64,000 nucleotides of DNA from Thermoguttaceae bacterium (GTDB lineage Bacteria > Planctomycetota > Planctomycetia > Pirellulales > Thermoguttaceae): positions 62,001 through 126,000 of the forward strand of contig JAFRAC010000007.1 in the NCBI GenBank assembly GCA_017405595.1. The letters run 5' to 3'. Both the position numbers and the translations under genes were made by a program. Position 1 is the first letter of the stretch. Every line of letters begins with the position of its first letter. The notes below the pieces were generated by a model. It worked only from the letters and a program-made list of their open reading frames with translations, had not been told where the DNA came from and ran no database searches. Of the stretch, positions 9,571 through 17,690 are shown one piece after another.

Positions 9571-10785
9571 ATGCACAAGAGATGCGTTGCATTTTTCACT
9601 TTGGTTTTTTGTCTATGTGCGGCCGTTCTTTTAGCCGCCGAATCAGAAATGCGGATCTGGACTTCTTCGGGAGGAGCGCATACCCTTGAGGCCGAATATT
9701 TAGGAAAGAAGGGGAAGGATAAAATATATCTTCTAAAAAAGGACGATCGTTTGATTACGGTCAATCTCGATGCTCTTTCGGCGGAGGACCGTGCCTATGT
9801 CGAGGAAGAAGAAAACACCGACGTTGACTGGACAGAGGACAGTAAGCCCAGCAAGGCTGTTTACGAGAGAGCGAGGACCCGTGCCGTTGTCCTTTTTGTG
9901 GAGATCGATGCATGGAAAGACGACGAAGATTTTCAGAACACTGGATTCGACCCCTCTGGTTCTTTTTTCCGTTGGCAGCTTCAGGTCAAAAAACTCCGTA
10001 AGGAACTAGGACGTGAACCGGGGAACAAAGACAAAAAGACAAACATCGGAGCACTGACCTCGGCAGTCGATGAACTTCAGGAACTCGGAAACGAATACGC
10101 TGAAAACAGCGGCAGTGTAACAAACCAAACGCGCAGAAAAAGCGAATATATCAAAAGGGTGTTTGAATCACTGACCCAAGAACCTGCCGGGGCACCAAAC
10201 CGCACAGTTGACGAGAGTATCGCTGCCGCCGAAGAACCGAATCCATTCACAGAAGAACCGAATCCATTTGAGGAAGATGAGGGGGCAAATTCACCGAAAC
10301 CAAAAAATGAGGTTGGACCGAAGGCGCGCAAACCGAAAATCGAAAAAGGCGAAGACGCTACTGGCAGAGAGGAAGAAAAGCCTTCGGTTCGGCATCGGCG
10401 CAAGAAAAATTCCGGTGATGGGTTAATACCACTTCTCGGTGCGCTGGCGGCACCAGAAGAGGATGAAGAGGAAGACGTTCAGGAAACCACGGAAGAGGAA
10501 GAATCGGCCAAAGAGAATGAAACCGGGCAAAAAATTACTTACTCACAGTTTAAACAGGTCAAGATGGAGATGACTAAAGACAAAGTCTTTGCCATACTCG
10601 GAAAAGGAACCAAGGTTTCGATTCCCTTTGTAGATTCCATACTTAACACGGGAATGGAGACGTACTTGTGGGAGAATGGCGATGAACTTGGCGGATGTGA
10701 AATAACTTTTGTTGACGGCAAAGTCGATCATAAGATGTGGAAAGGTCCTAAAGACGATGAACAGGAGGATGAATCGGATAAATAA
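9571..10785 (+). CDS. Secreted SHD1-like protein with C-terminal SmpA/OmlA-like domain, 404 aa
   Basis: A signal peptide covers residues 1-23. Residues about 27-75 resemble the SHD1 fold common at the N-terminus of planctomycete secreted proteins, ending in the typical VNLDALSAEDRAYVEE pattern. The middle is low-complexity, rich in Glu, Lys and Pro, with a repeated EEPNPF element near residues 224-232. Residues about 320-395 look like an SmpA/OmlA (BamE-like) domain: MTKDKVFAILGKGT, then a Tyr-X-Trp strand and an FVDGKVDHK strand. It follows the ABC-FGE fusion by 61 bases and is probably co-transcribed. A role as an extracytoplasmic partner of that transporter is inference from position only. 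Confidence 0.7.
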   Translation: MHKRCVAFFTLVFCLCAAVLLAAESEMRIWTSSGGAHTLEAEYLGKKGKDKIYLLKKDDRLITVNLDALSAEDRAYVEEEENTDVDWTEDSKPSKAVYERARTRAVVLFVEIDAWKDDEDFQNTGFDPSGSFFRWQLQVKKLRKELGREPGNKDKKTNIGALTSAVDELQELGNEYAENSGSVTNQTRRKSEYIKRVFESLTQEPAGAPNRTVDESIAAAEEPNPFTEEPNPFEEDEGANSPKPKNEVGPKARKPKIEKGEDATGREEEKPSVRHRRKKNSGDGLIPLLGALAAPEEDEEEDVQETTEEEESAKENETGQKITYSQFKQVKMEMTKDKVFAILGKGTKVSIPFVDSILNTGMETYLWENGDELGGCEITFVDGKVDHKMWKGPKDDEQEDESDK

Positions 10786-11165
10786 CCGATTATCGTCGAA
10801 CATGCTGTCAACGACGTCGACGGCATCGTAAGAGCTGTGGGTAGTGTCAAGTATCTTCGCAAATTTATTTTCAACCCGGTTGCACGTCGGACCGAAAAAT
10901 GCACTTGACCTTAGGCAACTAGGGCATGATTTGAACTGACGGATTAGTATTATGTACAAAACATAAAAAATGGCCGACACCAGCCGCAAAACTTCTTTTT
11001 GAATTCCCTCTATCCGCTCACGGAGAGTCTTTTTTAGAGAGAACGGCATTCAAATCCCCGCGAAGGGATCGGGATCCTGCGTAGTACGTTCGGGGCTCGG
11101 TTAAAACATAGGAATCCCCCCGGGGCATTTCTCCTGGTTTTTAAAACGGTCTCAACATTCGCCAT
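10786..11165. other. Intergenic region at the right edge of the low-GC block
   Basis: These 380 bases contain the right copy of the 18-bp direct repeat and several short GC-rich palindromes but no supportable gene. The 168-codon frame on the minus strand that covers much of it runs into the 3' end of the preceding gene and has no recognisable domain, so I leave it out. The composition is mixed, as expected at a junction between blocks of different origin. Confidence 0.4.
10973..10990. repeat. Right copy of the 18-bp perfect direct repeat
   Basis: Identical to 3271-3288 in the same orientation. It lies 187 bases after the stop of the last gene of the low-GC block, just before the convergent minus-strand redox cassette. 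Confidence 0.6.
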
Positions 11166-11801
11166 CTATCTTATGAAGTTGGTGAATACGATTTCTTCCT
11201 GTTTCGGCATGGGGACGCCCGCCTTTTCACCCGCTTCTTTCAGCTTCAGGAACCAGGCCATATTGCGGGCAAGTATTCTTAAATTCTGCATTCCCTCCAA
11301 ATCCTGTTTAACATCTTCGGCATTGCGCCCGTGAACCACATTCCAGTATCGGCCCGAAATAATCGGCATTTGGGTAATCGCCATGTATTTGTTCAACTGG
11401 TCCAGAGTAGCTGTCGTTCCCGAACGGCGGGCAACGGCGACCGCGGCGGCCGGTTTATGCTCAAAGCCTTTCTTTCCGCTCGCAAAATTAACGAAGAACG
11501 CCCTGTCCAGAAATGCGGTAATGCCGCCGCACGCGGAAGCGTAGTGGACAGGCGTGCCGAAAATAAAGCCGTCAAACTCCCGTATGTAATCGACGAACTC
11601 ATTGACCTTATCGTTATTGATGACACACCTCCCAAGCTGCTGACAGGCATAACAGCCTCTGCAGGGAGTGACCGCCCCCGAACCGATTTGGTAGATCTCC
11701 GAATCGATTCCCTCCTCTTTCAGGGTGTTCGCGATTTCTTCCAGTGCTGTGTAGGTGCTGCCGTTTTTGTGCGGTGACCCGTTAAACAGTAATACTTTCA
11801 T
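11166..11801 (-). CDS. Flavodoxin-like NAD(P)H-dependent FMN reductase family protein
   Basis: The 211-residue protein starts with a beta strand and the FMN phosphate-binding loop GSPHKNGST, followed by a CRGCYACQQLGRC cysteine cluster and the GTPVHYASACG segment that packs on the isoalloxazine ring. This is typical of the flavodoxin-fold iron-sulfur-flavoprotein/azoreductase-like reductases found in anaerobic gut bacteria. It is the last gene of a three-gene minus-strand set, 12 bases after the aldo/keto reductase. The physiological substrate cannot be told. The style of the sequence is close to Clostridia or Bacteroidetes homologues as I remember them, which suggests transfer. Confidence 0.85.
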   Translation of the reverse strand: MKVLLFNGSPHKNGSTYTALEEIANTLKEEGIDSEIYQIGSGAVTPCRGCYACQQLGRCVINNDKVNEFVDYIREFDGFIFGTPVHYASACGGITAFLDRAFFVNFASGKKGFEHKPAAAVAVARRSGTTATLDQLNKYMAITQMPIISGRYWNVVHGRNAEDVKQDLEGMQNLRILARNMAWFLKLKEAGEKAGVPMPKQEEIVFTNFIR

Positions 11802-11813
11802 TTATCAACTCCC

Positions 11814-12806
11814 TCAGAATAATCCTGTTTGAACATGGGGAACATAGGGCGCTTCCAGTCTTTCGATCACTTCGGCGTCCAGTTTAATATCCAGGGCCGA
11901 CACCGCCTCCTCAACGTGCCTGACATCTGTGCAGCCGACAATGGGTGAAGTGATATAGGGTTTCGACAGCATCCAGGCTAACGAGATCTGCGCCATGGAA
12001 TACCCTAATTCCTTTGAGATCCTTTCCAAATTGTCAACGACGATTTTATCCTGTTCCTCCGTTGCGCCCCAAACCGCTGGTGAAACTTCGTCGATGGAAT
12101 TGCGCGCGGTCTTTGTTCCCCACGGGTGGGCGGTTCTTCCGCCCGCCAGCGGACTCCAAGGTACAACGGCGATTCCGCGATCCCTGCAGAGCGGCATCAT
12201 TTCCCTTTCCTCTTCCCGATAGATCAGATTGTACTGATTCTGCATCGAAACAAATTTAGTCCAGCCGTTTCTTTCCGCGATCTGATTCAATCTTTCAAAT
12301 TCCCACGACCACATGACGGAAGCGCCGATGTATCTCGCTTTGCCCGCTTTGACCACATCATGCAACGCCTCCATGATCTCTTCCATGGGGGTCTCATGGT
12401 CTAACCGATGGATCTGGTACAAATCAACATAATCAAGGGAGAGCCTTTTGAGGGAATGGTCGATCTCGGCCATGATGTTTTTTCTTGACGAACCCGCGCC
12501 GTTGGGGCGGCCTTCTCTCATCGCGAAATGGACTTTCGTCGCCACCACGATTTCGTCCCGGTCAAGTCCGAATTCTTTTATCAGGCGGCCGGTGATTTCC
12601 TCGCTGGTTCCGAGCTGATAAACATTGGCGGTATCAAAATAGTTTATGCCCAGATCGACAGCCTTTTTGAAAATCGGTTTCGCTTCATCGTAGTCTCTCG
12701 CCCAGGGGAAAACCCCGTTTTCTTTTCCCGGTTTTCCAAAACTCATACAGCCCAAACAGATTCTTGATACGTCAACTCCTGTCCTGCCCAATTTTACGTA
12801 TTGCAT
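11814..12806 (-). CDS. Aldo/keto reductase
   Basis: A 330-residue NADPH-dependent aldo/keto reductase with a TIM-barrel pattern. The catalytic tetrad is visible as Asp and Tyr in YFDTANVY, Lys in ATKVHF and His in LYQIHRLD. The cofactor-binding end shows GCTDVRHVEEAV. It resembles the YghZ/IolS-type AKR group rather than the aldose reductases. It sits between the SDR (92 bases upstream) and the flavodoxin-like gene (12 bases downstream), so the three probably form one redox operon. Substrate unknown. Confidence 0.88.
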   Translation of the reverse strand: MQYVKLGRTGVDVSRICLGCMSFGKPGKENGVFPWARDYDEAKPIFKKAVDLGINYFDTANVYQLGTSEEITGRLIKEFGLDRDEIVVATKVHFAMREGRPNGAGSSRKNIMAEIDHSLKRLSLDYVDLYQIHRLDHETPMEEIMEALHDVVKAGKARYIGASVMWSWEFERLNQIAERNGWTKFVSMQNQYNLIYREEEREMMPLCRDRGIAVVPWSPLAGGRTAHPWGTKTARNSIDEVSPAVWGATEEQDKIVVDNLERISKELGYSMAQISLAWMLSKPYITSPIVGCTDVRHVEEAVSALDIKLDAEVIERLEAPYVPHVQTGLF

Positions 12807-12898
12807 TATTTTCTCTCCTCGTGTTTATCCCGAAAACAGGAAAGTTAAAGAACGTTTAATGGGTAAAAAACCCGTCAAAACGGTTTCACCTTGTTTCT

Positions 12899-13732
12899 TC
12901 ATTCCGGCCGAAGCGGTCCGTAGAAATAGCTTGCGGTTGCGCCTCCGTCGATGAGGAAGGTTGAACCCGTGATAAACGCCCCGGAATCGCTTAACAGAAG
13001 CTGGGCGACGTTTGCGACCTCATCGGCGGTTCCTGGCCGGCCCGCGGGGCATTTTGCGAACATGTTTTTATAGAAGCCGCCGCGGGGGCCGTTAAATTCG
13101 TCCACGGCGAGCGGGGTTACAATAATCCCCGGCGCAATACCGTTAAGCCTCGCGCCGTGAGCCCCCCATTTCACACATTCGGCCATGACCCTTTTTTCGT
13201 TGCACCGTTTCGCCATCTGGTAAGCGTGCAGGGTATCGCGGATCTTTTCCGGCTGCAGTATTTCGAGGCCGAGGATCTCCTCAGCCGGCGTCTCGGCGAG
13301 AAGCCGGTCTTCTTCGGCGGAAAGTTGCGGCATGCGCCACCCGGACTGACTCGAAATCGTGACCCCGGATCCGCCCTCGGTGATAACCTTGCCGACCTCT
13401 TCCAAAAGAACGGCGGTTCCGTAGAGATCAACTTTTAAGATCATTTCAATCGATGCCTGCGAGGGGGAGACTCCGGCACCGTTGACCAGGTATTTAATAT
13501 CGCCGAACTTTTCGGCTTCGGCAATCAGAGCAAGAATGGCCGAACGGTCCGAAATGTCCGTCTCAAACGGAACAGCATCGAAACCGGCCTGCTTCATCAC
13601 GGACGCGATGGCTTCAGCATTTTCGATTTTCTTATCGCCGAGAACAATCTTCTTTCCATACCCGGCTCTCCGGGCTATCGCCATACTGATCTGCCCGGCG
13701 CCGGTAACGATCATCACGTCTTTTTTCATCAT
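12899..13732 (-). CDS. Short-chain dehydrogenase/reductase
   Basis: A 277-residue SDR. The Rossmann loop reads TGAGQIS near residues 10-16, the NGAG motif follows in the fourth strand, and the catalytic Ser, Tyr and Lys are in ISSQSG and AYQMAKR. The C-terminal LIDGGAT motif is also present. The insertion of about 35 residues between the catalytic Ser and Tyr is longer than in classical SDRs. It is the first gene of the minus-strand redox cassette. NAD(P) preference and substrate are not clear from sequence. Confidence 0.87.
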   Translation of the reverse strand: MMKKDVMIVTGAGQISMAIARRAGYGKKIVLGDKKIENAEAIASVMKQAGFDAVPFETDISDRSAILALIAEAEKFGDIKYLVNGAGVSPSQASIEMILKVDLYGTAVLLEEVGKVITEGGSGVTISSQSGWRMPQLSAEEDRLLAETPAEEILGLEILQPEKIRDTLHAYQMAKRCNEKRVMAECVKWGAHGARLNGIAPGIIVTPLAVDEFNGPRGGFYKNMFAKCPAGRPGTADEVANVAQLLLSDSGAFITGSTFLIDGGATASYFYGPLRPE

Positions 13733-13754
13733 TTTTCCTTTTTCTGATGGTGTG

Positions 13755-13913
13755 TTATTGATCTTTATCGTCCAGTTTCAGGTGGGCTTCGGGGTATCTC
13801 GCTCCGAGGGTTTCAATGTTATCGAGATGCCGGTTGATTTGCGCGATTTCGTCTTCTGTGAAAGAGACTTCCAGACACCCGGGATCTTCCCGACCCTCTT
13901 CGTTCCGGGCGGT
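13755..13913 (-). pseudogene. Decayed C-terminal fragment of an aldo/keto reductase
   Basis: Reading the minus strand from an in-frame stop just above 13913 down to TAA at 13755-13757 gives 52 codons. They contain LEVSFTEDEIAQINRHLD followed by GARYPEAHLK, the usual C-terminal end of aldo/keto reductases. No start codon or catalytic part is left, and the intact aldo/keto reductase downstream does not end this way. I read it as the remnant of a second AKR gene truncated at the upstream edge of the redox cassette. Confidence 0.65.
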
Positions 13914-13960
13914 TTAAACCCTTTTCGCACGTCCGACGGCCATACACAGCATATCACAGC

Positions 13961-14001
13961 AAACCGGTCCGACGCCCCTGCTGAAAACGTCAGACCGGTT
14001 T
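13961..14001 (-). terminator. Long hairpin after dnaN
   Basis: On the minus strand AAACCGGTC plus TGACG pairs with CGTCG plus GACCGGTTT, a 14-pair stem with one T-G wobble and a 13-base loop. It begins about 25 bases after the dnaN stop. It lacks a long T-run, so either transcript end formation or RNA stabilisation is possible. Confidence 0.55.
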
Positions 14002-14026
14002 CTTTAGGCGAAATACCTAAGCCGTT

Positions 14027-15121
14027 TTAGGCCAGCGGCATTAACACATAAGAATAGCCGTCGTTTGTCTCGAACAGGACGGACTGTTTCTCTTTCAGAT
14101 AGATGGAAAGGATTGCTTCGCTCGGCAGGCAGCGCAGGAAATCGGAAAGATAGTGGGGATCGAGCTTAACTTCGATCGGTTCGCTGTCGTAGGAGATCGG
14201 TGTCGGCACCGCCGAATTCCCTTCGCCGGTCGCGGTAATCTCTAACTGGCCGGCTTCAAAGTGAAGAATCACGCCCGGCTGGCTGTCGGTGGCCAGAAAC
14301 GCCGTCTGGCGGACGCACTGGTACAGCGCGCTGACCGCGATATCGACTTTGGTCCGCTCCAGCTTGTTCGGAAGAATATTCTTCCATCGGGGGAAACGCC
14401 CTTCGACAAGCCGGGCGCTGATCGTGATGTTGGACGTGGCAAAGGTGATTTTTCCCTCTTCAATGGCAATCTTCACCGGTTCGGCGGTCTGGCCGAACGC
14501 CTTTTCGACCAGGTTAAGCGCTTTCAGGGGAACAATGGCGCTGTTCTCGGAAAAATGGCCCCCGTAGGCCGTCGCCACCCCTTCCTGGTTCGCCAGCCGC
14601 CGCCCGTCGGTCGACACGGTTGCGATCCGCCCCTCGGTCAGTTCGAAAAGGACACCGCTCAGGGTGTATTTCGAGTTTTCAAGGTCGATGGCGAAGGATG
14701 TCCGCCGAATGTGGTCGAGAAGAACTTTTCCCTGAACTTCGTGGTACGCATCGGATTCAAACGGGGGGATTTCGGGAAATTCTTCGACCGGCTGGGTGGG
14801 AAACTGATAGAACGCGTTTCCGGCGCGAACCGTGAGTTTTTCGTCTTCGAGACTGATTTCGAGAATGTCGGCGTTGCTTTCCTGAATCACGTTTTTCATC
14901 ATTCGGGTCGGCAGAATCGTCTCTCCCTCGTCGAGGATATCGACCTCGTCCAGGACCAGACGGATCGAATTGTCCATATCGGTCGCGTCCAGAATGAGCT
15001 TGTTCGATTTCACCGTCATTTTGACGTTCTGGAGGACGGCTTTGATGTCTTTGGCCGAAACCACGGCTGCCGCCAGAGAAAACAGCGTTGAGAACTTATC
15101 GCGATTACATGTCAGTTTCAT
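14027..15121 (-). CDS. dnaN: DNA polymerase III subunit beta (sliding clamp)
   Basis: The 364-residue protein has the normal clamp length and the N-terminal pattern MKLTCNRDKFS typical of DnaN. It keeps the family landmarks of all three clamp domains, including the VSTDGRRLA strand in domain 2 and the C-terminal YSYVLMPL end that forms the protein-binding pocket. A GAGG site lies six bases before the start. DnaN forms the ring that tethers DNA polymerase III to DNA. dnaA is not adjacent here; instead a region with DnaA-box-like sites lies directly upstream, see the candidate origin. Confidence 0.95.
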   Translation of the reverse strand: MKLTCNRDKFSTLFSLAAAVVSAKDIKAVLQNVKMTVKSNKLILDATDMDNSIRLVLDEVDILDEGETILPTRMMKNVIQESNADILEISLEDEKLTVRAGNAFYQFPTQPVEEFPEIPPFESDAYHEVQGKVLLDHIRRTSFAIDLENSKYTLSGVLFELTEGRIATVSTDGRRLANQEGVATAYGGHFSENSAIVPLKALNLVEKAFGQTAEPVKIAIEEGKITFATSNITISARLVEGRFPRWKNILPNKLERTKVDIAVSALYQCVRQTAFLATDSQPGVILHFEAGQLEITATGEGNSAVPTPISYDSEPIEVKLDPHYLSDFLRCLPSEAILSIYLKEKQSVLFETNDGYSYVLMPLA

Positions 15122-15337
15122 AAAGACCTCGGGAGTAAAATGTGGTTGCAGGAAATTTGTATCGCAATATCAAAATCTCATTTCAGAGATCGTTCGGGCC
15201 GATAATGGTCATCAGGGGAACCGCCGGCCCTTCCCCCTCATTCTATCAGATCCGCATAAAAAATCTACAACCCTCTCTTTTATGAGCCTCCGTTAGGAAG
15301 GAAAGCGCTTCTGCGCGGGAAAACGGAAGCCCGAAAG

Positions 15338-15652
15338 AGGTATATAAGGGAATATTATATTTCTCCCTCTTGGTTTTCTTTTATTAAAATTATTTATAAA
15401 AGATATTTCAGAAGGTGTTGTACTATTAGTGTCAGCGGCGAAAGTGTCGATAAAAAGGGGCTGTTCGTGCGAGACCCCTTTAATCCGCGGAGAAGAAGAG
15501 AAAAACCGTTTGTGGAAAAACTGTTGAAGAGCGGTCGGAAGTCTGAAGCTTCTTTGTCGGCATGATGTCGGTATCCTGCCGGTTTCCGGTTTTGCAGACT
15601 TTACGAAGAAGTTATCGACAGAAAGAAACAGTTTATCGACAGATTTTCCACA
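15338..15652. other. Candidate chromosomal replication origin (oriC)
   Basis: Directly upstream of dnaN, an AT-rich tract at about 15338-15420 is followed by five DnaA-box-like 9-mers. TTTTCCACA occurs at 15644-15652 and, on the other strand, at 15511-15519; both fit TTWTNCACA. TTATCGACA, one base from the classical TTATCCACA, occurs at 15612-15620 and 15633-15641, and inverted at 15445-15453. The last three boxes are spaced 21 and 11 bases apart, about two turns and one turn of the helix. The location beside dnaN, the AT-rich tract and the phased boxes fit an oriC with a duplex-unwinding element. Nothing here proves initiation. Confidence 0.6.
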
Positions 15653-15653
15653 A

Positions 15654-15680
15654 AGCCCCGCTTCACGGGGAAACGGGGCT
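15654..15680 (-). terminator. Terminator-like hairpin after secA
   Basis: On the minus strand AGCCCCG pairs with CGGGGCT around a 13-base loop, 16 bases after the secA stop, followed by TTTG. It abuts the outermost DnaA-box-like site, so it may shield the candidate origin from secA transcription. Confidence 0.5.
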
Positions 15681-15696
15681 GCGGAAAGCGGTCCGG

Positions 15697-17655
15697 CTAG
15701 TTGGTCGAATCGAGGTAAGGATCCTGGCCCATCCCCTTCTGCATCTTTTTCCGCTCCTTTTCGTAATAGAGCATCGTCTTTCGGGAACGGTAGCTTTTCT
15801 TTTCAACCTTTTTCTGCGCCCGGTAAAATTTCCGGATCTTGTTGTTGAAGAGTTTGTCCTCGGCCCCTTCCCCCTGCGCGGCAAACTTGTCGGCTTTCTT
15901 CGGGCCGTACGCCTTTTCGATGATCTCGTCTTCGAGCGAGAGGTACTGCCGGTACGAGCCGGGATCCCCCTGGCGTCCGCAGCGGCCGATCAGCTGTCGG
16001 TCGATACGCGCCGATTCGTGCAGCTCGGTGCAGATCACGTGAAGCCCGCCGATCTGCAGAACCTCATCCGGGAGCCGGATGTCGGTACCGCGCCCCGCCA
16101 TGTTGGTCGAAACGGTCACTTTGCCCCACTGGCCCGCGTCGGCGACAATGCCGGCTTCGGCTTCGATATGGTTGGCGTTGAGGACCTGGTGTTCAATTCC
16201 GACTTTCTGGAGAAGCGTCGAAAGGATCTCCGACTTGTCGATGGTTCGCGTACCAATCAGAATCGCGCGGCCCATCGAATGGAGTTCCTGAATCTCTTTG
16301 ACGATCGCCAGCCATTTGGCCTTTTCCGTGGGATAGACAAGCGTTTCGAGTTTTACGCGCCGGGGCGGACGGTTCGTCGGGACCGGAATCACGTGGCAGC
16401 GGTAGATTTTATGCAGTTCCGTTTTGGAAGCCCACGCGGTACCGGTCATCCCACCGAGATGCTCGAAGCGGAGGAAGAAGTCCTGGACCGTAATGCGCGC
16501 CGCCTGACCGGTCGCGACGGTCACTTCCACCCCCTCTTTGGCCTCGACTGCCTGGTGAATGCCGTCGCGCCATTTCCGCCCTTCCCCCAGACGGCCGGTG
16601 AACTCGTCGACGATCACGATTTCCCCGTCCCGCACCACATACTGCTGGTCGAGTTTGTACTCGCGGTCGACTTTGATCGCGCGCTGTACAAATTCATACA
16701 CGTGAAACAGGCCGGTGGTGGCCATTTCGTCCGGTTTCGGAAGCTGCCGCGCTTTCAGGCGCCCTTTGCGCGTCAGTTCGACCGTTTTCTTTTCGTGGTC
16801 GTACTCGTAGTCTTCGTCTTCCACGAATTCATAGACGTTGTCCGCGGCCCATTTGTAGGCCGCGACTTCCTGTTTCTGCTCTTCGGTCGGCAGGGCGCTG
16901 ATGATCAGCGGCGTGCTCGCCTCGTCGATCAGGATGCTGTCGGCCTCGTCGACCAGGCAGAAGTAGGGAATCTCGCGCTGGGTCGGCTGTTCGTTGTTGA
17001 TCCGCTTGTTTTCGAGCATCGCGCCGAGGATGTCCGTCTGCCCTTCCCGGATCCGGCGGAGCAGGAGCCGGTCGCGCAGAAAGTCGAACCCGAACTCTTT
17101 CGCCGTTCCGTAGGTGATGTCGCACTGATAGGCGTCGCGCCGCTGCGCCGTCGGCTGCTGTGTCTGGATGACGCCGACTTTCATGCCGAGCGCCTTGTAT
17201 ACCGGCCCCATCAGTTCCGCGTCGCGCGCCGCCAGGTAGTCGTTGACCGTGGCAAGCATCGTTCCCTTGCCGCTGAGCGCGTGCAGATACATCGGCGCGG
17301 TCGCCGTCAGGGTTTTCCCTTCCCCGGTCTGCATTTCGACGATCGAGTTATTGAAGATTGCGATCCCCCCGAGCATCTGGACGTCGAAGTGGCGCATCCC
17401 GATGTTCCGCACCGCCGCTTCGCGCACAAGGGCGAAAGCTTCCGGCAGCAGCCGTGTTAAGGGTTCGCCGCTGCGGGCGCGGTAACGGAGCGAAAGGCTC
17501 TTTTTGCGGAGTTCTTTATCGGTCAGTTTCTGGACTTCGGGTTCAAGCGCGTTGATTTTATCCAGTTCGTATGACCAGCGGGCAAGGTATCCCTTATGTG
17601 TTCCGACAAGGAAACGTTCAAGGCTTCTTGTGATTCCAGACGGTATGGCGCCCAA
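15697..17655 (-). CDS. secA: Short SecA-type preprotein translocase ATPase, 652 aa
   Basis: The motor part of SecA is clear: Walker A QTGEGKT near residue 110, the DEAD-like VDEADSILIDEA, a preprotein cross-linking domain, STNMAGRGTDI and GRCGRQGDPGS. The chain ends at 652 residues, whereas usual SecA has about 800-1,000. It stops just inside the helical scaffold (AQKKVEKKS region), so the helical wing, the two-helix finger and the C-terminal zinc motif are absent. The GC content and frame look normal, so this is not an obvious frameshift. It may be a second, specialised SecA, with a full-length copy elsewhere in the genome. It follows a lipoprotein gene by 35 bases on the same strand. Confidence 0.85.
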   Translation of the reverse strand: MGAIPSGITRSLERFLVGTHKGYLARWSYELDKINALEPEVQKLTDKELRKKSLSLRYRARSGEPLTRLLPEAFALVREAAVRNIGMRHFDVQMLGGIAIFNNSIVEMQTGEGKTLTATAPMYLHALSGKGTMLATVNDYLAARDAELMGPVYKALGMKVGVIQTQQPTAQRRDAYQCDITYGTAKEFGFDFLRDRLLLRRIREGQTDILGAMLENKRINNEQPTQREIPYFCLVDEADSILIDEASTPLIISALPTEEQKQEVAAYKWAADNVYEFVEDEDYEYDHEKKTVELTRKGRLKARQLPKPDEMATTGLFHVYEFVQRAIKVDREYKLDQQYVVRDGEIVIVDEFTGRLGEGRKWRDGIHQAVEAKEGVEVTVATGQAARITVQDFFLRFEHLGGMTGTAWASKTELHKIYRCHVIPVPTNRPPRRVKLETLVYPTEKAKWLAIVKEIQELHSMGRAILIGTRTIDKSEILSTLLQKVGIEHQVLNANHIEAEAGIVADAGQWGKVTVSTNMAGRGTDIRLPDEVLQIGGLHVICTELHESARIDRQLIGRCGRQGDPGSYRQYLSLEDEIIEKAYGPKKADKFAAQGEGAEDKLFNNKIRKFYRAQKKVEKKSYRSRKTMLYYEKERKKMQKGMGQDPYLDSTN

Positions 17656-17690
17656 CGTTCAATTACCCCTTTTCTTTCGTGCGGGAATCG

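Noticed and set aside
10543..11049. 168-codon frame on the minus strand, partly hydrophobic
   Set aside because: It covers the 3' end of the SHD1/SmpA-like gene and non-coding DNA; no domain, no good start.
15445..15453. Doubt about the inverted TTATCGACA as a true DnaA box
   Set aside because: One mismatch to consensus and about 60 bases from the next box, so I keep it only as supporting evidence and not as a separate call.
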